This document shows, piece after piece, positions 1-8,792 of a stretch of DNA of 50,837 bases. Positions within the stretch are counted from its first letter, which is position 1, and every line of letters begins with the position of its first letter. Origin of the DNA: Thiomonas bhubaneswarensis (lineage in GTDB: Bacteria > Pseudomonadota > Gammaproteobacteria > Burkholderiales > Burkholderiaceae_C); NCBI RefSeq assembly GCF_001418255.1, contig NZ_LIPV01000013.1, positions 1 through 50,837 on the forward strand, written 5' to 3'. A program made the position numbers and the translations under genes. The notes under the pieces are model-generated. The model worked only from the letters and a program-made list of their open reading frames with translations, was not told the DNA's origin and made no database searches.

Positions 1-1
1 C

Positions 2-265
2 GTGCACGCTGGGCGCACCCCGGCGGAGCTGGCACGCGAGTTCGGCTGTACCGCGCAGAGCATCATCAACTGGGTCGGTCAGGCTGCGGCCGACGCCGTC
101 CATCCGCTGCCCGGCAAGGATGTTCTGACTACCGTTGAGCGCGCCGAGCTGTCGAGGCTGCGGCGCCAGGTCAAGCAGTTGCAGATGGAGCGCGACATCC
201 TGGCAAAGGCCACGGCCTGGTTCGCGGCGCGAGGCGAGAAGATGTCCACGCCATCTTCGAGCTGA
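2..265 (+). CDS. IS3-family transposase OrfA (5' partial)
   Basis: OrfA supplies the DNA-binding half of the IS3 transposase. The visible part contains the end of a helix-turn-helix (residues around GRTPAELAREFG to INW) and a leucine-zipper-like heptad segment (LRRQVKQLQMERDIL) typical of the family. The N-terminus is cut by the window edge. The second copy at the right edge begins MSKSRPPYPAEFR, which is the kind of start this fragment lacks. The stop TGA overlaps the ATG of orfB by one base. In this family the functional enzyme is usually an OrfAB fusion made by -1 ribosomal frameshifting; the frames here are arranged for that, but no slippery site was confidently identified. Confidence 0.9.
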   Translation: MHAGRTPAELAREFGCTAQSIINWVGQAAADAVHPLPGKDVLTTVERAELSRLRRQVKQLQMERDILAKATAWFAARGEKMSTPSSS

Positions 266-1245
266 TGCTGGCGAACCAGGCTACCTTCCCGGTGAGCGTG
301 ATGAGTGAGGGCTTTCACGTCTCGAGCAGCGGCTTCTACGCCTGGAAGGCGCGGCCGCCGAGCCTGCGCGCGTCAGGCAACGCGGTCATGAGCGAACGCA
401 TCCGTCGGATCTACGCCGACTCCGATGCGACCTACGGCATGCCGCGCGTGCGCGCCGAGCTGATCGAGCAGGGCGAGCGTATCAGTGCCAAGCGCGTGGC
501 CCACCTCATGCGCGCCGCGCATCTGCGCGGCGTCAGCCGTCGCCGCGGCTTCGCGGTCACGACCCAGCGCGACCAGCGGCAGCGGCCAGCTCCGGATCTG
601 GTCAACCGCCACTTCGTCGCCGACGCGCCGAACGTTTTGTGGGTGGCCGACATCACCTACATCCCGACCTGGGCCGGGTTCATCTTTCTGGCCGTCGTGC
701 TGGATGTCTGGAGCCGACGCCTGGTGGGATGGTCGATCGGCGAGACGCTGCAGACCGAGCTGATCCTGGCCGCGCTGAACATGGCCGTGCAGCAGCGCAA
801 GCCAGTCAGCGTCATCCATCACTCCGACCAGGGCAGCCAGTACACCAGCGTGGCCTTCGGCCAGCGCTGCAAGGCCATGGGCGTGCGTCCGTCGATGGGA
901 TCGGTCGGCGACGCCTACGACAACGCCATGGCCGAGAGCTTCTTCGCCAGCCTGGAATGCGAACTGCTCGACCGTCGCTGCTTCAAGACCAAGACCGAAG
1001 CGCGCCTGGCCGTGTTCACCTGGATCGAGGGTTGGTACAACCCGCGCCGTCGCCACAGCGCGCTGGGCTACCAGTCCCCACTGAACTTCGAGAGGAGGAA
1101 CGCCGACGTCACGCCACCATTGCGCATCGAACACGGGTTCCCCACCGTCGGCTCCGGCGTTGGCTGCGCCACGCCGCCGGTGGACAACCCTGCTCCCTTG
1201 ACCCCGAGGTCATCTCGGGAATCAAGACCGAAACTGTCCACGTAA
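265..1245 (+). CDS. IS3-family transposase OrfB (DDE integrase)
   Basis: OrfB is the catalytic half of the transposase, 326 residues, with an rve integrase core. The DDE triad is visible: Asp in WVADITYI (about residue 128), Asp in HHSDQGSQY, and Glu in AMAESFFASLE, followed by the usual C-terminal YNPRRRHSALGY motif. The frame is intact from the ATG that overlaps the orfA stop to a TAA just inside the right inverted repeat. The C-terminal ~45 residues after SPLNFE are proline-rich and not conserved in the family as I know it. The element is probably active or recently active because both frames are open and a second copy exists in the window. Confidence 0.93.
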   Translation: MLANQATFPVSVMSEGFHVSSSGFYAWKARPPSLRASGNAVMSERIRRIYADSDATYGMPRVRAELIEQGERISAKRVAHLMRAAHLRGVSRRRGFAVTTQRDQRQRPAPDLVNRHFVADAPNVLWVADITYIPTWAGFIFLAVVLDVWSRRLVGWSIGETLQTELILAALNMAVQQRKPVSVIHHSDQGSQYTSVAFGQRCKAMGVRPSMGSVGDAYDNAMAESFFASLECELLDRRCFKTKTEARLAVFTWIEGWYNPRRRHSALGYQSPLNFERRNADVTPPLRIEHGFPTVGSGVGCATPPVDNPAPLTPRSSRESRPKLST

Positions 1246-1265
1246 AAGGGTCAAGTCCAAGTCCA
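1234..1265. repeat. IS3 element right inverted repeat
   Basis: Read on the minus strand, this stretch matches the left end at 50740-50769. Both contain TTGACCC, then a variable five bases, then CGTGGACA. Outside TTGACCC the two also share GGACT-GGA, with one extra base here. The core 1234-1254 is certain as a terminal repeat; the outer limit is not. Confidence 0.75.
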
Positions 1266-1361
1266 CTTCAAGACCTTTCAACACTCCACTCCAGCCGCTT
1301 GCTAGGGGCGCGGGCGTCTCGCAACAGGCCCTAAACTGAGGCTTTCCTGTCGGAGCTTCTC

Positions 1362-1814
1362 ATGTCGATTGCGCAAACGCTCAAAGATCTGGGCATCAGC
1401 CTGCCCCCGGTGTCCACCCCTGCCGCTGCCTATGTACCCTTCGTGCAGACCGGCAATCTCGTGTTTCTTTCAGGGCACATCGCCAAGAAGGACGGCAAGC
1501 CCTGGGTGGGACAACTGGGCACCGACATGGACACGGCAACGGGCAAGGAGGCGGCTCGCGCCATCGCCATCGATCTGCTGGGCACGCTGCAGGCGGCGGT
1601 GGGTGATCTGGAGCGGGTGAAGCGGGTGGTCAAACTGCTGGGTCTGGTGAATTCGGCGCCAGGCTATACCGAACACCATCTGGTGATCAACGGCGCGTCG
1701 GAACTCATCGCCCAGGTCTTCGGTGAGCGCGGCGCCCATGCGCGCAGCGCGTTTGGCGTGGCGCAGTTGCCCATGGGGGCCGCCGTCGAAATCGAACTGA
1801 TCGCCGAGGTCTGA
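1362..1814 (+). CDS. RidA/YjgF/UK114 family protein
   Basis: The 150-residue product matches the RidA superfamily in length and pattern: QTGNLVFLSGHIAKKDGKPWVGQLG near the N-terminus, the GTLQAAVGDLERV helix, and the C-terminal ARSAFGVAQLPMGAAVEIE segment. RidA proteins of the canonical branch deaminate reactive enamines and imines made by PLP enzymes. This sequence has an alanine-serine-alanine stretch where canonical RidA has its substrate-binding arginine environment (the segment reads HARSAFGV), so the arginine two residues before the alanine may still serve. It resembles the longer, non-archetypal subgroup of about 150 residues. It is preceded by a weak GGAG at about 1352 and is the first gene after the IS element, transcribed away from it. 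Confidence 0.85.
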   Translation: MSIAQTLKDLGISLPPVSTPAAAYVPFVQTGNLVFLSGHIAKKDGKPWVGQLGTDMDTATGKEAARAIAIDLLGTLQAAVGDLERVKRVVKLLGLVNSAPGYTEHHLVINGASELIAQVFGERGAHARSAFGVAQLPMGAAVEIELIAEV

Positions 1815-1883
1815 AATGGCTCGCGGCGCTCTGGATGGGGTTCCCATGCTCTGATGCACGGACCCAGCAGGGGAGGTGAACGC

Positions 1884-3002
1884 ATGACGAATAACGCGTC
1901 CGATCTCGTCTCGACGGCCTCGACTTCCTGGATGGAGCGGCTGTTCGTGGCCTTGCCCTTTGCGGGCCTGGGCGTGCTCGCGCTGGCACTGGCGCAGCCG
2001 GGGCAGGCTTTCGTGTTGGTGCTCAGCGCGTTCGCACTCATCGGTGCGGTGATCGCCGCGGTGCATCATGCTGAAGTGGTGGCGCATCGGGTGGGCGAAC
2101 CCTTCGGCACGCTGGTGCTCGCGCTGGCGGTGACGATCATCGAGGTAGCACTCATCGTTTCGATGATGATGACCGCCGAGCCTGCGAAGGCGGCCACGCT
2201 CACCCGGGACACTATCTATGCGACCGTGCTCATCATCACTGGCGGGGTGATCGGTCTGAGTCTGCTCGCAGGCGGTCTGCGACATCATGTGCAGGCTTTT
2301 CAAACAGAGGCCGCTCGGCCTGCGCTGGCCATTCTGCTTGCGCTCTCGGTGCTCACGCTGGTGTTGCCGCGTTTCACCACGAGTGCGCCCGGTGGGCAAT
2401 ACTCGGTGCCGCAACTGGTGTTCACGGCCGTGGTCTCGCTGGTGCTGTGGGGTGTTTTCATCTTCGGACAGACGGTGCGGCACCGGGACTATTTCCTCGA
2501 TCTCGACCATGGCGGCGAGCAGCCTTCGGCAGCGCACGCCCCTAGCAGCCGCGATGCATGGATCAGTCTGTTCGGACTGTTGCTTGCACTGGTGGCCGTC
2601 GTCGGACTGGCCAAGACGCTCTCGCCTTCGATTGAGGCCATGGTGCTCGGTGCTGGCCTGCCCCGTGCCGTGATCGGTTTGATCATTGCCATGTTGGTGT
2701 TGGCGCCTGAAACCGTGGCGGCCGTGCGCGCCGACTTGGCCAACCGGCTGCAGACCAGTCTGAACCTCGCTCTGGGTTCGGCGCTGGCCAGCATCGGCCT
2801 CACTATTCCGGTGGTGGTGATCGTGGCCATCTATCTGGGCCTTCCCATGGATCTCGGCCTGCAAGGCAAGGATCTGGTGCTGTTGGTGCTGAGCCTGCTC
2901 GTCTGCCTTGTGACGCTGGGTTCGCGCCGTACTGACTTCATGCTCGGTGCGGTGCATCTGGTCGTGTTTGCCGCTTTCCTGTTTCTCACGCTGGTGCCCT
3001 GA
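1884..3002 (+). CDS. chaA: ChaA-type calcium/cation:proton antiporter
   Basis: The 372-residue integral membrane protein has about eleven hydrophobic segments. It carries the acidic cation-binding motif of the Ca2+/H+ exchanger superfamily (VAHRVGEPFGTLVLALAVTI then IEVALI) and a second half with LVLAPETVAAVRA, the pseudo-repeat of the same motif. ChaA exchanges Na+, K+ or Ca2+ for protons across the inner membrane. The start at 1884 is preferred over an in-frame one 30 bases upstream because GGAGGTGA sits seven bases before it. A long cytoplasmic loop of about 30 residues (LDHGGEQPSAAHAP) divides the two halves. Substrate cannot be told from sequence alone. Confidence 0.85.
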   Translation: MTNNASDLVSTASTSWMERLFVALPFAGLGVLALALAQPGQAFVLVLSAFALIGAVIAAVHHAEVVAHRVGEPFGTLVLALAVTIIEVALIVSMMMTAEPAKAATLTRDTIYATVLIITGGVIGLSLLAGGLRHHVQAFQTEAARPALAILLALSVLTLVLPRFTTSAPGGQYSVPQLVFTAVVSLVLWGVFIFGQTVRHRDYFLDLDHGGEQPSAAHAPSSRDAWISLFGLLLALVAVVGLAKTLSPSIEAMVLGAGLPRAVIGLIIAMLVLAPETVAAVRADLANRLQTSLNLALGSALASIGLTIPVVVIVAIYLGLPMDLGLQGKDLVLLVLSLLVCLVTLGSRRTDFMLGAVHLVVFAAFLFLTLVP

Positions 3003-3128
3003 ATGCGGCCCGCCTCCCTTGTGCGGGTCGGACACGCTCGGACTTTAGAATGCCGCGCGGCTACCCCGTTGCGCATCGGCGCCGACAGGTTCGCGCCGTG
3101 ATATTCAGAACACTCAGGAGGATTTGCG

Positions 3129-3638
3129 ATGTTTTTTCTGGATGACGACAACCACGTGCCCATCGTCGGTGTGGTTCTGGCCACGGTGCTTGCGACGGTC
3201 GCGGTGATCGTGGGCGTGGCCATCAAGGATGGCGGCAGTGGCGCCGGGGTCATGCAGGCCGCGTCGGCGCCCGCCGTGGCCAGTTCCGCCGCACCGGCGG
3301 CCGATGCCGACGGCGCCCGTGTGGTGGTGGAAGACGGGGTGATCAAATTCTATTTCGCCAGCGGCAAGGCCGATCTGGCCACCGGGGCCGATGCTGCGCT
3401 GAAGCAGGTCAGTGAGGCCGTGGCGCAGGGCCACACGGTGGTGATCAGTGGCTATCACGACGCCACCGGTTCCGCGGCGCTGAATGCCGAGCTGGCGAAG
3501 AAGCGCGCCATGGCCGTGCGCGATGCCCTGGTGGCGCAAGGCGTGCCGGCCGATCGCATCGCGCTGGAAAAACCGGCTGAAACCACCGGCGGCGCCAGCG
3601 CAGCCGAGGCGCGTCGCGTCGAAGTGACCGTGAAGTGA
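3129..3638 (+). CDS. OmpA-domain protein with N-terminal membrane anchor
   Basis: The 169-residue protein has an uncleaved-looking hydrophobic segment at residues 10-32 (VPIVGVVLATVLATVAVIVG), an alanine-rich linker, and a C-terminal OmpA-like domain from about residue 65. The domain starts with IKFYFASGKADLA and has the peptidoglycan-contacting helix pattern ATGSAALNAELAKKRAMAVRDAL. It probably tethers the inner membrane to peptidoglycan. A strong AGGAGG ends eight bases before the ATG. It is the last gene before the convergent parC and stands alone. Confidence 0.85.
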   Translation: MFFLDDDNHVPIVGVVLATVLATVAVIVGVAIKDGGSGAGVMQAASAPAVASSAAPAADADGARVVVEDGVIKFYFASGKADLATGADAALKQVSEAVAQGHTVVISGYHDATGSAALNAELAKKRAMAVRDALVAQGVPADRIALEKPAETTGGASAAEARRVEVTVK

Positions 3639-3680
3639 TTTCGTCGCGGCCAGCCGGTGGTGAGTGCGGCCCCGTGCAAA

Positions 3681-3705
3681 AACGCCCTGCCTCGCGCAGG
3701 ACGTT
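3681..3705. terminator. Stem-loop between convergent OmpA-domain gene and parC
   Basis: The sequence forms an imperfect stem (AACG-CCCTGC paired with GCAGG-ACGTT) with a five-base loop. It has GGTTTT on the plus-strand side and TTTTGC on the minus-strand side. It ends seven bases from the parC stop, so it could terminate both genes. The T-runs are short. Confidence 0.5.
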
Positions 3706-3711
3706 TGGTTT

Positions 3712-6045
3712 TCAGCCGCGATCGAGTCGTTCGGGCTTGAAAGCGATCTCCAGCTTGCGTCCCCGCTTGGCGCGCTTGCCGACGTAAGGGGACTGTTGCG
3801 TGCTGCTCAGGCTGGTGCTGCGCTCGACGCCGCCACGGCCTTTGCCGCTGACCAGCAGCGCTTCGCGCTCGGCGGCCAGGTGGGCGATGCCGAGCAGCGT
3901 CTCCCTGGCGTCCAGCGTCATCAGGGTTACGCCACGACCGCCACGCGACAGCACCTTGACCTCGGTGGCCGGATAGAGCAGCAGACGGCCGTCTGAGCTG
4001 AGCAGGGCGAGTCGGCCTGCCGGGTTGCCATCCGCATCGGTGCCGAGGATCAGGGGTCGCTGCGGCACATCGCCGTCGTCCAGCGTCATGAAGGTCTTGC
4101 CTGCGCGCTGGCGGCTCAGCGCATCGCCCAGCCGCGCGACAAAGCCCAGGCCCTGCGCCGTCCACAGCAGCATGGGGGTGGTGCGGGCGGCTGCGAGATA
4201 GTGCAGCGCCTGCGTGCCCGGTGCGAGTTCGATGAAGGTGGTGACGGGCTGGCCGTCGCCCCGGCCGCCGGGCAGGTCGGCCACATCGATCGAGTACACC
4301 CGGCCGTCGCTGCCGAGCACCACCAGCGCATCGACGCTGCGGCACTCGAACGTGGCATAGAGCGCATCACCAGGCTTGAAGGTGAGGGCGGACAGCAGAA
4401 GGCCGTGGCCCTTCTGCGTGCGCAGCCAGCCTTTCTGCGACACGATGACCGTGACGGGTTCGTCGACCACCTTGACCTCGGCCACGGCGCGCTCATCAAA
4501 CTGGATGAGGGTGCGGCGGTCGTCGCCATAGGCCTTGGCGTCGGCCTCGATCTCGCTGATGATGCGGCGGGTCATGGCCTTCTCGTCGGCCAGCAGCTTC
4601 TGCAGATCGGCCTGCTCGACGCGCTGGGCCGCGAGTTCCTTGTCGATGCGGATGGCCTCCAGCCGGGCGAGCTGGCGCAGCCGCATGTCGAGAATGTCAT
4701 CGGCCTGCAGTTCGGTGAGGGTAAAGCGCGCCATCAGCGCGGGCTTGGGGTCGTCGCTGTTGCGGATGGTTTCGATCACCTCGTCGAGGTTGAGCAGCAC
4801 CTGCTGCCGGCCTTCGAGGATGTGGATGCGCGCGTTGACCTGCTCCAGCCTGTGGCGCGAGCGGCGCTGCACGGTGTCGCGGCGATAGGCGACCCACTCA
4901 CGAAGCATGTCCATCAGCCCCTTCTGGCGCGGCTTGCCGTCGCTGCCGATCACAACCAGATTGATCGGCACGCTGGTTTCGAGGCTGGTGCGGGCGAGCA
5001 GGGTGTTGACGAACTCGTTCACGTCGATGCGCGAGCTGCGCGGCTCGAACACCAGCCGCACCGCGGCCTCGCGGCCCGACTCGTCGCGCACGGTGTCGAG
5101 CAGATTGAGCATGACCTGCTTGAGCGCGATCTGCTCGGGCGCGAGGGCCTTCTTGCCGGGGCGAATCTTGGGGTTGCTGAGCTCCTCGATTTCTTCGAGC
5201 ACCTGCTGGCTGCTGGTGCCGTGCGGCAGTTCGTTGACGACCAGTTGCCATTGGCCCCGCGCCAGTTCCTCGATGGTCCAGCGCGCCCGCACCTTCAGGC
5301 TGCCGCGACCGCTGGCATAGGCCGCGGCGATCTCCTGCGGGCTGGAGATGAGCTGGCCACCGGTGGCGAAGTCGGGGCCGGGCATCAGCGCCAGCACGTC
5401 GGCGAGTTCGAGCCTGGGGTTTTTGAGCAGGGCGACACAGGCGCTGGCCACCTCACGCAGATTGTGCGAGGGGATCTCGGTGGCCATGCCCACGGCGATG
5501 CCGCTGGCGCCGTTGAGCAGCACGAAGGGCAGGCGCGCGGGCAGCAGGCGGGGCTCGGTGGTCGAGCCGTCGTAGTTGGGAATGAAGTCGGCAGTGCCCG
5601 CGTCGATCTCGGCCAGCAGCAGACGGGCGATGGGGGCAAGCCGCGCTTCGGTGTAGCGCATCGCCGCGGCCCCGTCGCCATCGCGCGAACCGAAGTTGCC
5701 CTGGCCGTCGATCAGCGGATAGCGCTGCGCGAAGTCCTGCGACAGCCGCACCAGCGCGTCGTAGGCGGCCTGGTCGCCATGCGGGTGAAAGCGGCCGAGC
5801 ACGTCGCCGACCACGCGGGCCGACTTGACCGGCTTGGCGTCTGCCGCCAGCCCCATGCGCCACATGGCGTAGAGGATGCGCCGCTGCACCGGTTTGAGGC
5901 CGTCGCACACGTCGGGCAGGGCGCGGCCCTTGACCACCGAGATGGCATAGTCGAGATAGGCGCTGCGGGCATAGTCGCCCAGCGCCAGCGTATCGGCGTC
6001 GTCTTCGGGCCGGGAGTCGAATTCGAGGGGGGCTTGTTCGGTCAT
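3712..6045 (-). CDS. parC: DNA topoisomerase IV subunit A
   Basis: ParC is the DNA-breaking subunit of topoisomerase IV, which decatenates daughter chromosomes. The 777-residue length and the lack of a full GyrA-type C-terminal GyrA-box propeller mark it as ParC rather than GyrA. The winged-helix region holds [15 protein letters not shown] and the catalytic tyrosine Y131 in MRYTEARL. The coiled-coil tower and the degenerate beta-pinwheel C-terminus ([20 protein letters not shown]) follow. The position equivalent to E. coli ParC Ser80 is Gln92, and Glu84 is Asp96. parE lies immediately upstream with a 19-base gap, so the two form an operon. Confidence 0.97.
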   Translation of the reverse strand: MTEQAPLEFDSRPEDDADTLALGDYARSAYLDYAISVVKGRALPDVCDGLKPVQRRILYAMWRMGLAADAKPVKSARVVGDVLGRFHPHGDQAAYDALVRLSQDFAQRYPLIDGQGNFGSRDGDGAAAMRYTEARLAPIARLLLAEIDAGTADFIPNYDGSTTEPRLLPARLPFVLLNGASGIAVGMATEIPSHNLREVASACVALLKNPRLELADVLALMPGPDFATGGQLISSPQEIAAAYASGRGSLKVRARWTIEELARGQWQLVVNELPHGTSSQQVLEEIEELSNPKIRPGKKALAPEQIALKQVMLNLLDTVRDESGREAAVRLVFEPRSSRIDVNEFVNTLLARTSLETSVPINLVVIGSDGKPRQKGLMDMLREWVAYRRDTVQRRSRHRLEQVNARIHILEGRQQVLLNLDEVIETIRNSDDPKPALMARFTLTELQADDILDMRLRQLARLEAIRIDKELAAQRVEQADLQKLLADEKAMTRRIISEIEADAKAYGDDRRTLIQFDERAVAEVKVVDEPVTVIVSQKGWLRTQKGHGLLLSALTFKPGDALYATFECRSVDALVVLGSDGRVYSIDVADLPGGRGDGQPVTTFIELAPGTQALHYLAAARTTPMLLWTAQGLGFVARLGDALSRQRAGKTFMTLDDGDVPQRPLILGTDADGNPAGRLALLSSDGRLLLYPATEVKVLSRGGRGVTLMTLDARETLLGIAHLAAEREALLVSGKGRGGVERSTSLSSTQQSPYVGKRAKRGRKLEIAFKPERLDRG

Positions 6046-6064
6046 GGTTCAGCGTTGGCAGGCC

Positions 6065-8044
6065 TTAGATGTCGACTTCGATCTGGTCGCCGTATTCCTC
6101 CATCAGCGCGCGGCGCGCCTGGGCTTCGCCCTTGCCCATGAGCTGATGAAAAAGCTCTTGGCAATCGTCTAGCCGCACGCGATACAGACGGCGGGTGTCG
6201 GGATTGAGCGTGGTGTCCCAGAGCTGCTCGGCGCTCATTTCGCCCAGGCCCTTGAAGCGCGAGATCTGCCAGGCGCCCTCCTTGAGCCCGTCCTTGCGCA
6301 GCTTGTCCTGCGCGGCCAGCAGCTCGGCGTCGTCGAGCACATAGATTTTTTGCGCGGGTTTCTTGCCGCGCGCGGGCGCGTCGAGGCGGTAGAGAGGGGG
6401 GCGGGCCACAAAGACGTGACCGCGTTCGATGAGCGTGGGAAAGTGGCGGAAGAACAGGGTGAGCAGCAAGACCTGGATATGCGAGCCGTCCACATCGGCA
6501 TCGCTCAGGATGCAGATCTTGCCGTAGCGCAGGTTCGACAGATCGGGCGCGTCGCTCTTGCCGTGCGGATCGACGCCGATGGCCACGGCGATATCGTGGA
6601 TCTCGGTGTTGGCGAACAGCCGGTCGCGCTCCACCTCCCAGGCGTTGAGCACCTTGCCGCGCAGCGGCAGCACCGCCTGGAACTCTTTGTCGCGGCCCAT
6701 CTTGGCCGAGCCCCCGGCGGAATCGCCCTCGACGAGAAACAGCTCGTTGCGCGCCACGTCGCGGCTTTCGCAGTCGGTCAGCTTGCCCGGCAGCACGGCC
6801 ACGCCCGAGCCCTTTTTCTTCTCGACTTTCTGCGCCGCGCGCAGGCGGCTCTGTGCCTGGCGGATGACCAGTTCGGCGAGCCTGCGGCCCTGGTCCACCC
6901 GCTCGTGCAGCCAGAGCTCGAGCATGGGGCGCACCGCCTGGGCGACCAGGCGCAGCGCGTCGCGGCTGTTGAGTTTCTCCTTGATCTGGCCCTGGAACTG
7001 CGGGTCGAGCACCCGCGCCGAGAGCACGAAGGAGGCCCGCGCGAACACGTCTTCGGGCAGCAGCTTCACACCCTTGGGCAGCAGGTTGTGCAGTTCGATG
7101 AAACCCTTGACGGCCTGGAACAGACCCTCGCGCAAGCCGGCCTCGTGCGTGCCGCCAGCCGGTGTGGGAATGAGGTTGACGTAAGACTCGCGCAGCACGG
7201 TGCCTTCATCGGTGAAGGCCACGCACCAGGCCGCGCCTTCGCCTTCGGCGAAGCTCTCGCTGTCAGCGGCACCTGCGTAGTGCTCGCCTTCGAACAGGTC
7301 GATGAAGGGATCTGCGCTCAGGCTGGTCTGCAGATAGTCACGCAGACCGCGGGCATATTCCCAGTGCGCGGTCTCACCCGATTTTTCCTGGATCAGATCG
7401 ACCTTCACGCCTGGCAGCAGCACGGCCTTGCTGCGCAGAAGGTGGGTGAGTTCGGCCAGCGGCAGATGCGGGCTGTCGAAGTACTTGGCGTCGGGCCAGA
7501 CGCGCACGCGCGTGCCGCTTTTGCGCTCGTCGCGCGTGGCCTTTCGTATCGTCAGCGGTTCGATGACCTCGCCGCCCGCGAACACCAGATGCGCGACCTG
7601 TCCGTCACGCCAGACGGTGACCTCCAGCCGCGCCGCCAGCGCATTCGTCACCGAAACACCCACGCCATGCAGACCGCCCGAGAAGCTGTAGGCGCCGCCT
7701 TGCAGCTTGTCGAACTTGCCGCCGGCATGCAGCCGGGTGAACACCAGCTCGACCACCGGCGCGTTCTCGTCCGGGTGCATGCCAAAGGGGATGCCGCGGC
7801 CATCGTCTTCCACGCTCACGCTGCCATCGGCATGCAGTGTGACCGCGATGTGATGGCAGTAGCCGCCCAGGGCCTCGTCGGCGCTGTTGTCGATCACCTC
7901 CTGCACGATGTGCAGCGGGTTGTCGGTGCGGGTGTACATGCCCGGCCGCTGGCGCACGGGTTCTAGCCCCTTCAGCACACGGATGGACGATTCGGAATAA
8001 GCGGGTGGTCGGCGACTGGCCATGGGTCGGAAAAAATTATCCAC
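6065..8044 (-). CDS. parE: DNA topoisomerase IV subunit B
   Basis: ParE is the ATPase subunit of topoisomerase IV. Visible are the GHKL ATP site (IDNSADEALGG, DDGRGIPFG, GLHGVGVSVTNAL), the transducer lysine loop, and the TOPRIM domain with EGDSAGGSAKMGRD, LRGKVLNAWE and DADVDGSHI, plus the C-terminal RFKGLGEM motif. At 659 residues it matches ParE and lacks the GyrB insert of gamma-proteobacteria. The GTG start at 8044 is chosen because GGAGG lies seven bases upstream; the in-frame ATG seven codons later has no ribosome site. The start codon lies inside a perfect DnaA-box sequence. Confidence 0.96.
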   Translation of the reverse strand: MDNFFRPMASRRPPAYSESSIRVLKGLEPVRQRPGMYTRTDNPLHIVQEVIDNSADEALGGYCHHIAVTLHADGSVSVEDDGRGIPFGMHPDENAPVVELVFTRLHAGGKFDKLQGGAYSFSGGLHGVGVSVTNALAARLEVTVWRDGQVAHLVFAGGEVIEPLTIRKATRDERKSGTRVRVWPDAKYFDSPHLPLAELTHLLRSKAVLLPGVKVDLIQEKSGETAHWEYARGLRDYLQTSLSADPFIDLFEGEHYAGAADSESFAEGEGAAWCVAFTDEGTVLRESYVNLIPTPAGGTHEAGLREGLFQAVKGFIELHNLLPKGVKLLPEDVFARASFVLSARVLDPQFQGQIKEKLNSRDALRLVAQAVRPMLELWLHERVDQGRRLAELVIRQAQSRLRAAQKVEKKKGSGVAVLPGKLTDCESRDVARNELFLVEGDSAGGSAKMGRDKEFQAVLPLRGKVLNAWEVERDRLFANTEIHDIAVAIGVDPHGKSDAPDLSNLRYGKICILSDADVDGSHIQVLLLTLFFRHFPTLIERGHVFVARPPLYRLDAPARGKKPAQKIYVLDDAELLAAQDKLRKDGLKEGAWQISRFKGLGEMSAEQLWDTTLNPDTRRLYRVRLDDCQELFHQLMGKGEAQARRALMEEYGDQIEVDI

Positions 8045-8074
8045 AGGGAGGCCTCCGGTGCCCAGTTATCCCCA
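8037..8074 (+). promoter_or_regulatory. Two DnaA-box-like sites at the parE translation start
   Basis: TTATCCACA at 8037-8045 is identical to the consensus DnaA box. TTATCCCCA at 8066-8074 differs at one base, has the same orientation and lies 29 bases away. The first overlaps the GTG start codon of parE and the second lies in its 5' leader. DnaA regulation of parCE is an inference; two sites are too few to claim an origin. Confidence 0.45.
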
Positions 8075-8170
8075 GCGGCTGGGGAAAATGTCACACCGGA
8101 TGGGCTCAAAGCCCTGATTTCACGCGGGTCAATCGGGCTGCCCAAAAAACAGGCAGGCCGTTGCGGGGAC

Positions 8171-8196
8171 AGACCCGCATCACGCGAAGCGGGTCT
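8171..8196 (-). terminator. Stem-loop downstream of the GlcG/HbpS-like gene
   Basis: AGACCCGC at 8171-8178 pairs perfectly with GCGGGTCT at 8189-8196 around a ten-base loop. It begins about 20 bases after the stop of the minus-strand gene at 8217. No T-run follows, so it may stabilise the 3' end rather than act as an intrinsic terminator. Confidence 0.4.
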
Positions 8197-8216
8197 GGGA
8201 TGGATTGTAGGCAGGC

Positions 8217-8720
8217 TTACTGCATTTCCAGATCGGGCAAGACGGCGTCGAGCCCGGCCTGGGCGCATGCCTCGTCGACCTTGCCATCGGGCGCACCGCT
8301 CACGCCCACGGCGCCGTACATGCGCCCTCCGGCCTCGATCGGCACCGAGCCTGCGGTGAAGGCCAGGCCGTCACCCAGCAGGGCCAGAGGCGAGGCGGCC
8401 TGAGGCCCCATCGCCGTGCCCTTGATGCCGAACATGGCTGCGGTATAGGCTTTCTGCCGACTGATGTCGAGCGAGACGGGCGGGGCCAGGGTGTCGCGCA
8501 AGGTGGCCTGCACGATGCCGTTGCGGTCCACCACCGTGGCGCTGACCTGCAGCCCCTTGGCCCGGCAGGCCTTGATCGCGCCCTGCGCGATGCGCTCGGC
8601 GGCATCGAGCGTGAGGCGGTGCACGGTCACCGTGAGCGGTTCGGCCGCGAAGGCGGGCGATGCCAGCGCGGCGCACAGGCTGACGGCCAGGGGTAAACGA
8701 AAGCGAAGGGAAGCACTCAT
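8217..8720 (-). CDS. Secreted GlcG/HbpS-like (DUF336) protein
   Basis: The 167-residue product has a clear signal peptide (hydrophobic core LPLAVSLCAALAS, cleavage likely after AFA at about residue 25). A GlcG/HbpS domain follows: LTLDAAERIAQGAIKACRAKG, VVDRNGIVQATLRD, SRQKAYTAAMFG, and GAVGVSG near the end. HbpS binds haem outside the cell in Streptomyces and GlcG is found in glycolate loci; the role here cannot be assigned. The start at 8720 is supported by GGAGA six bases upstream. It is a single-gene unit with stem-loops on both sides. Confidence 0.85.
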   Translation of the reverse strand: MSASLRFRLPLAVSLCAALASPAFAAEPLTVTVHRLTLDAAERIAQGAIKACRAKGLQVSATVVDRNGIVQATLRDTLAPPVSLDISRQKAYTAAMFGIKGTAMGPQAASPLALLGDGLAFTAGSVPIEAGGRMYGAVGVSGAPDGKVDEACAQAGLDAVLPDLEMQ

Positions 8721-8792
8721 GTTTGTCTCCTGCAAAGGGTTGTTGTGGAAATGGGCAGGGTGCGTGCGTGAGGCAGTATTCCACAGCTTCCG

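Larger units (their letters stand above)
1..1265 (+). mobile_element. IS3-family insertion sequence, distal part (left end outside window)
   Basis: Two overlapping frames (orfA then orfB one frame back) with a DDE integrase core, followed by a terminal repeat, show an IS3-family element. The left inverted repeat and the first ~20 codons of orfA lie outside the window. The right end is marked by a 21-base sequence at 1234-1254 that matches, inverted, the sequence at 50749-50769 in the second copy (identical over TTGACCC and CGTGGACA). Similarity continues outwards, so the true tip may be as far out as 1265. No target-site duplication can be tested because the other end is missing. Confidence 0.9.

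Noticed and set aside
4201-6141. Long plus-strand open frame of 646 codons
   Set aside because: It is the antisense shadow of parC; the minus strand encodes every topoisomerase IV motif in order.
6350-7966. Plus-strand open frame of 538 codons opposite parE
   Set aside because: High GC content creates stop-free antisense frames; it shows no recognisable domain, while parE is complete.
8037-8074. Replication origin at the DnaA-box-like sites
   Set aside because: Only two boxes, no AT-rich unwinding region, no dnaA or gyrB neighbour; the genes are parE/parC.
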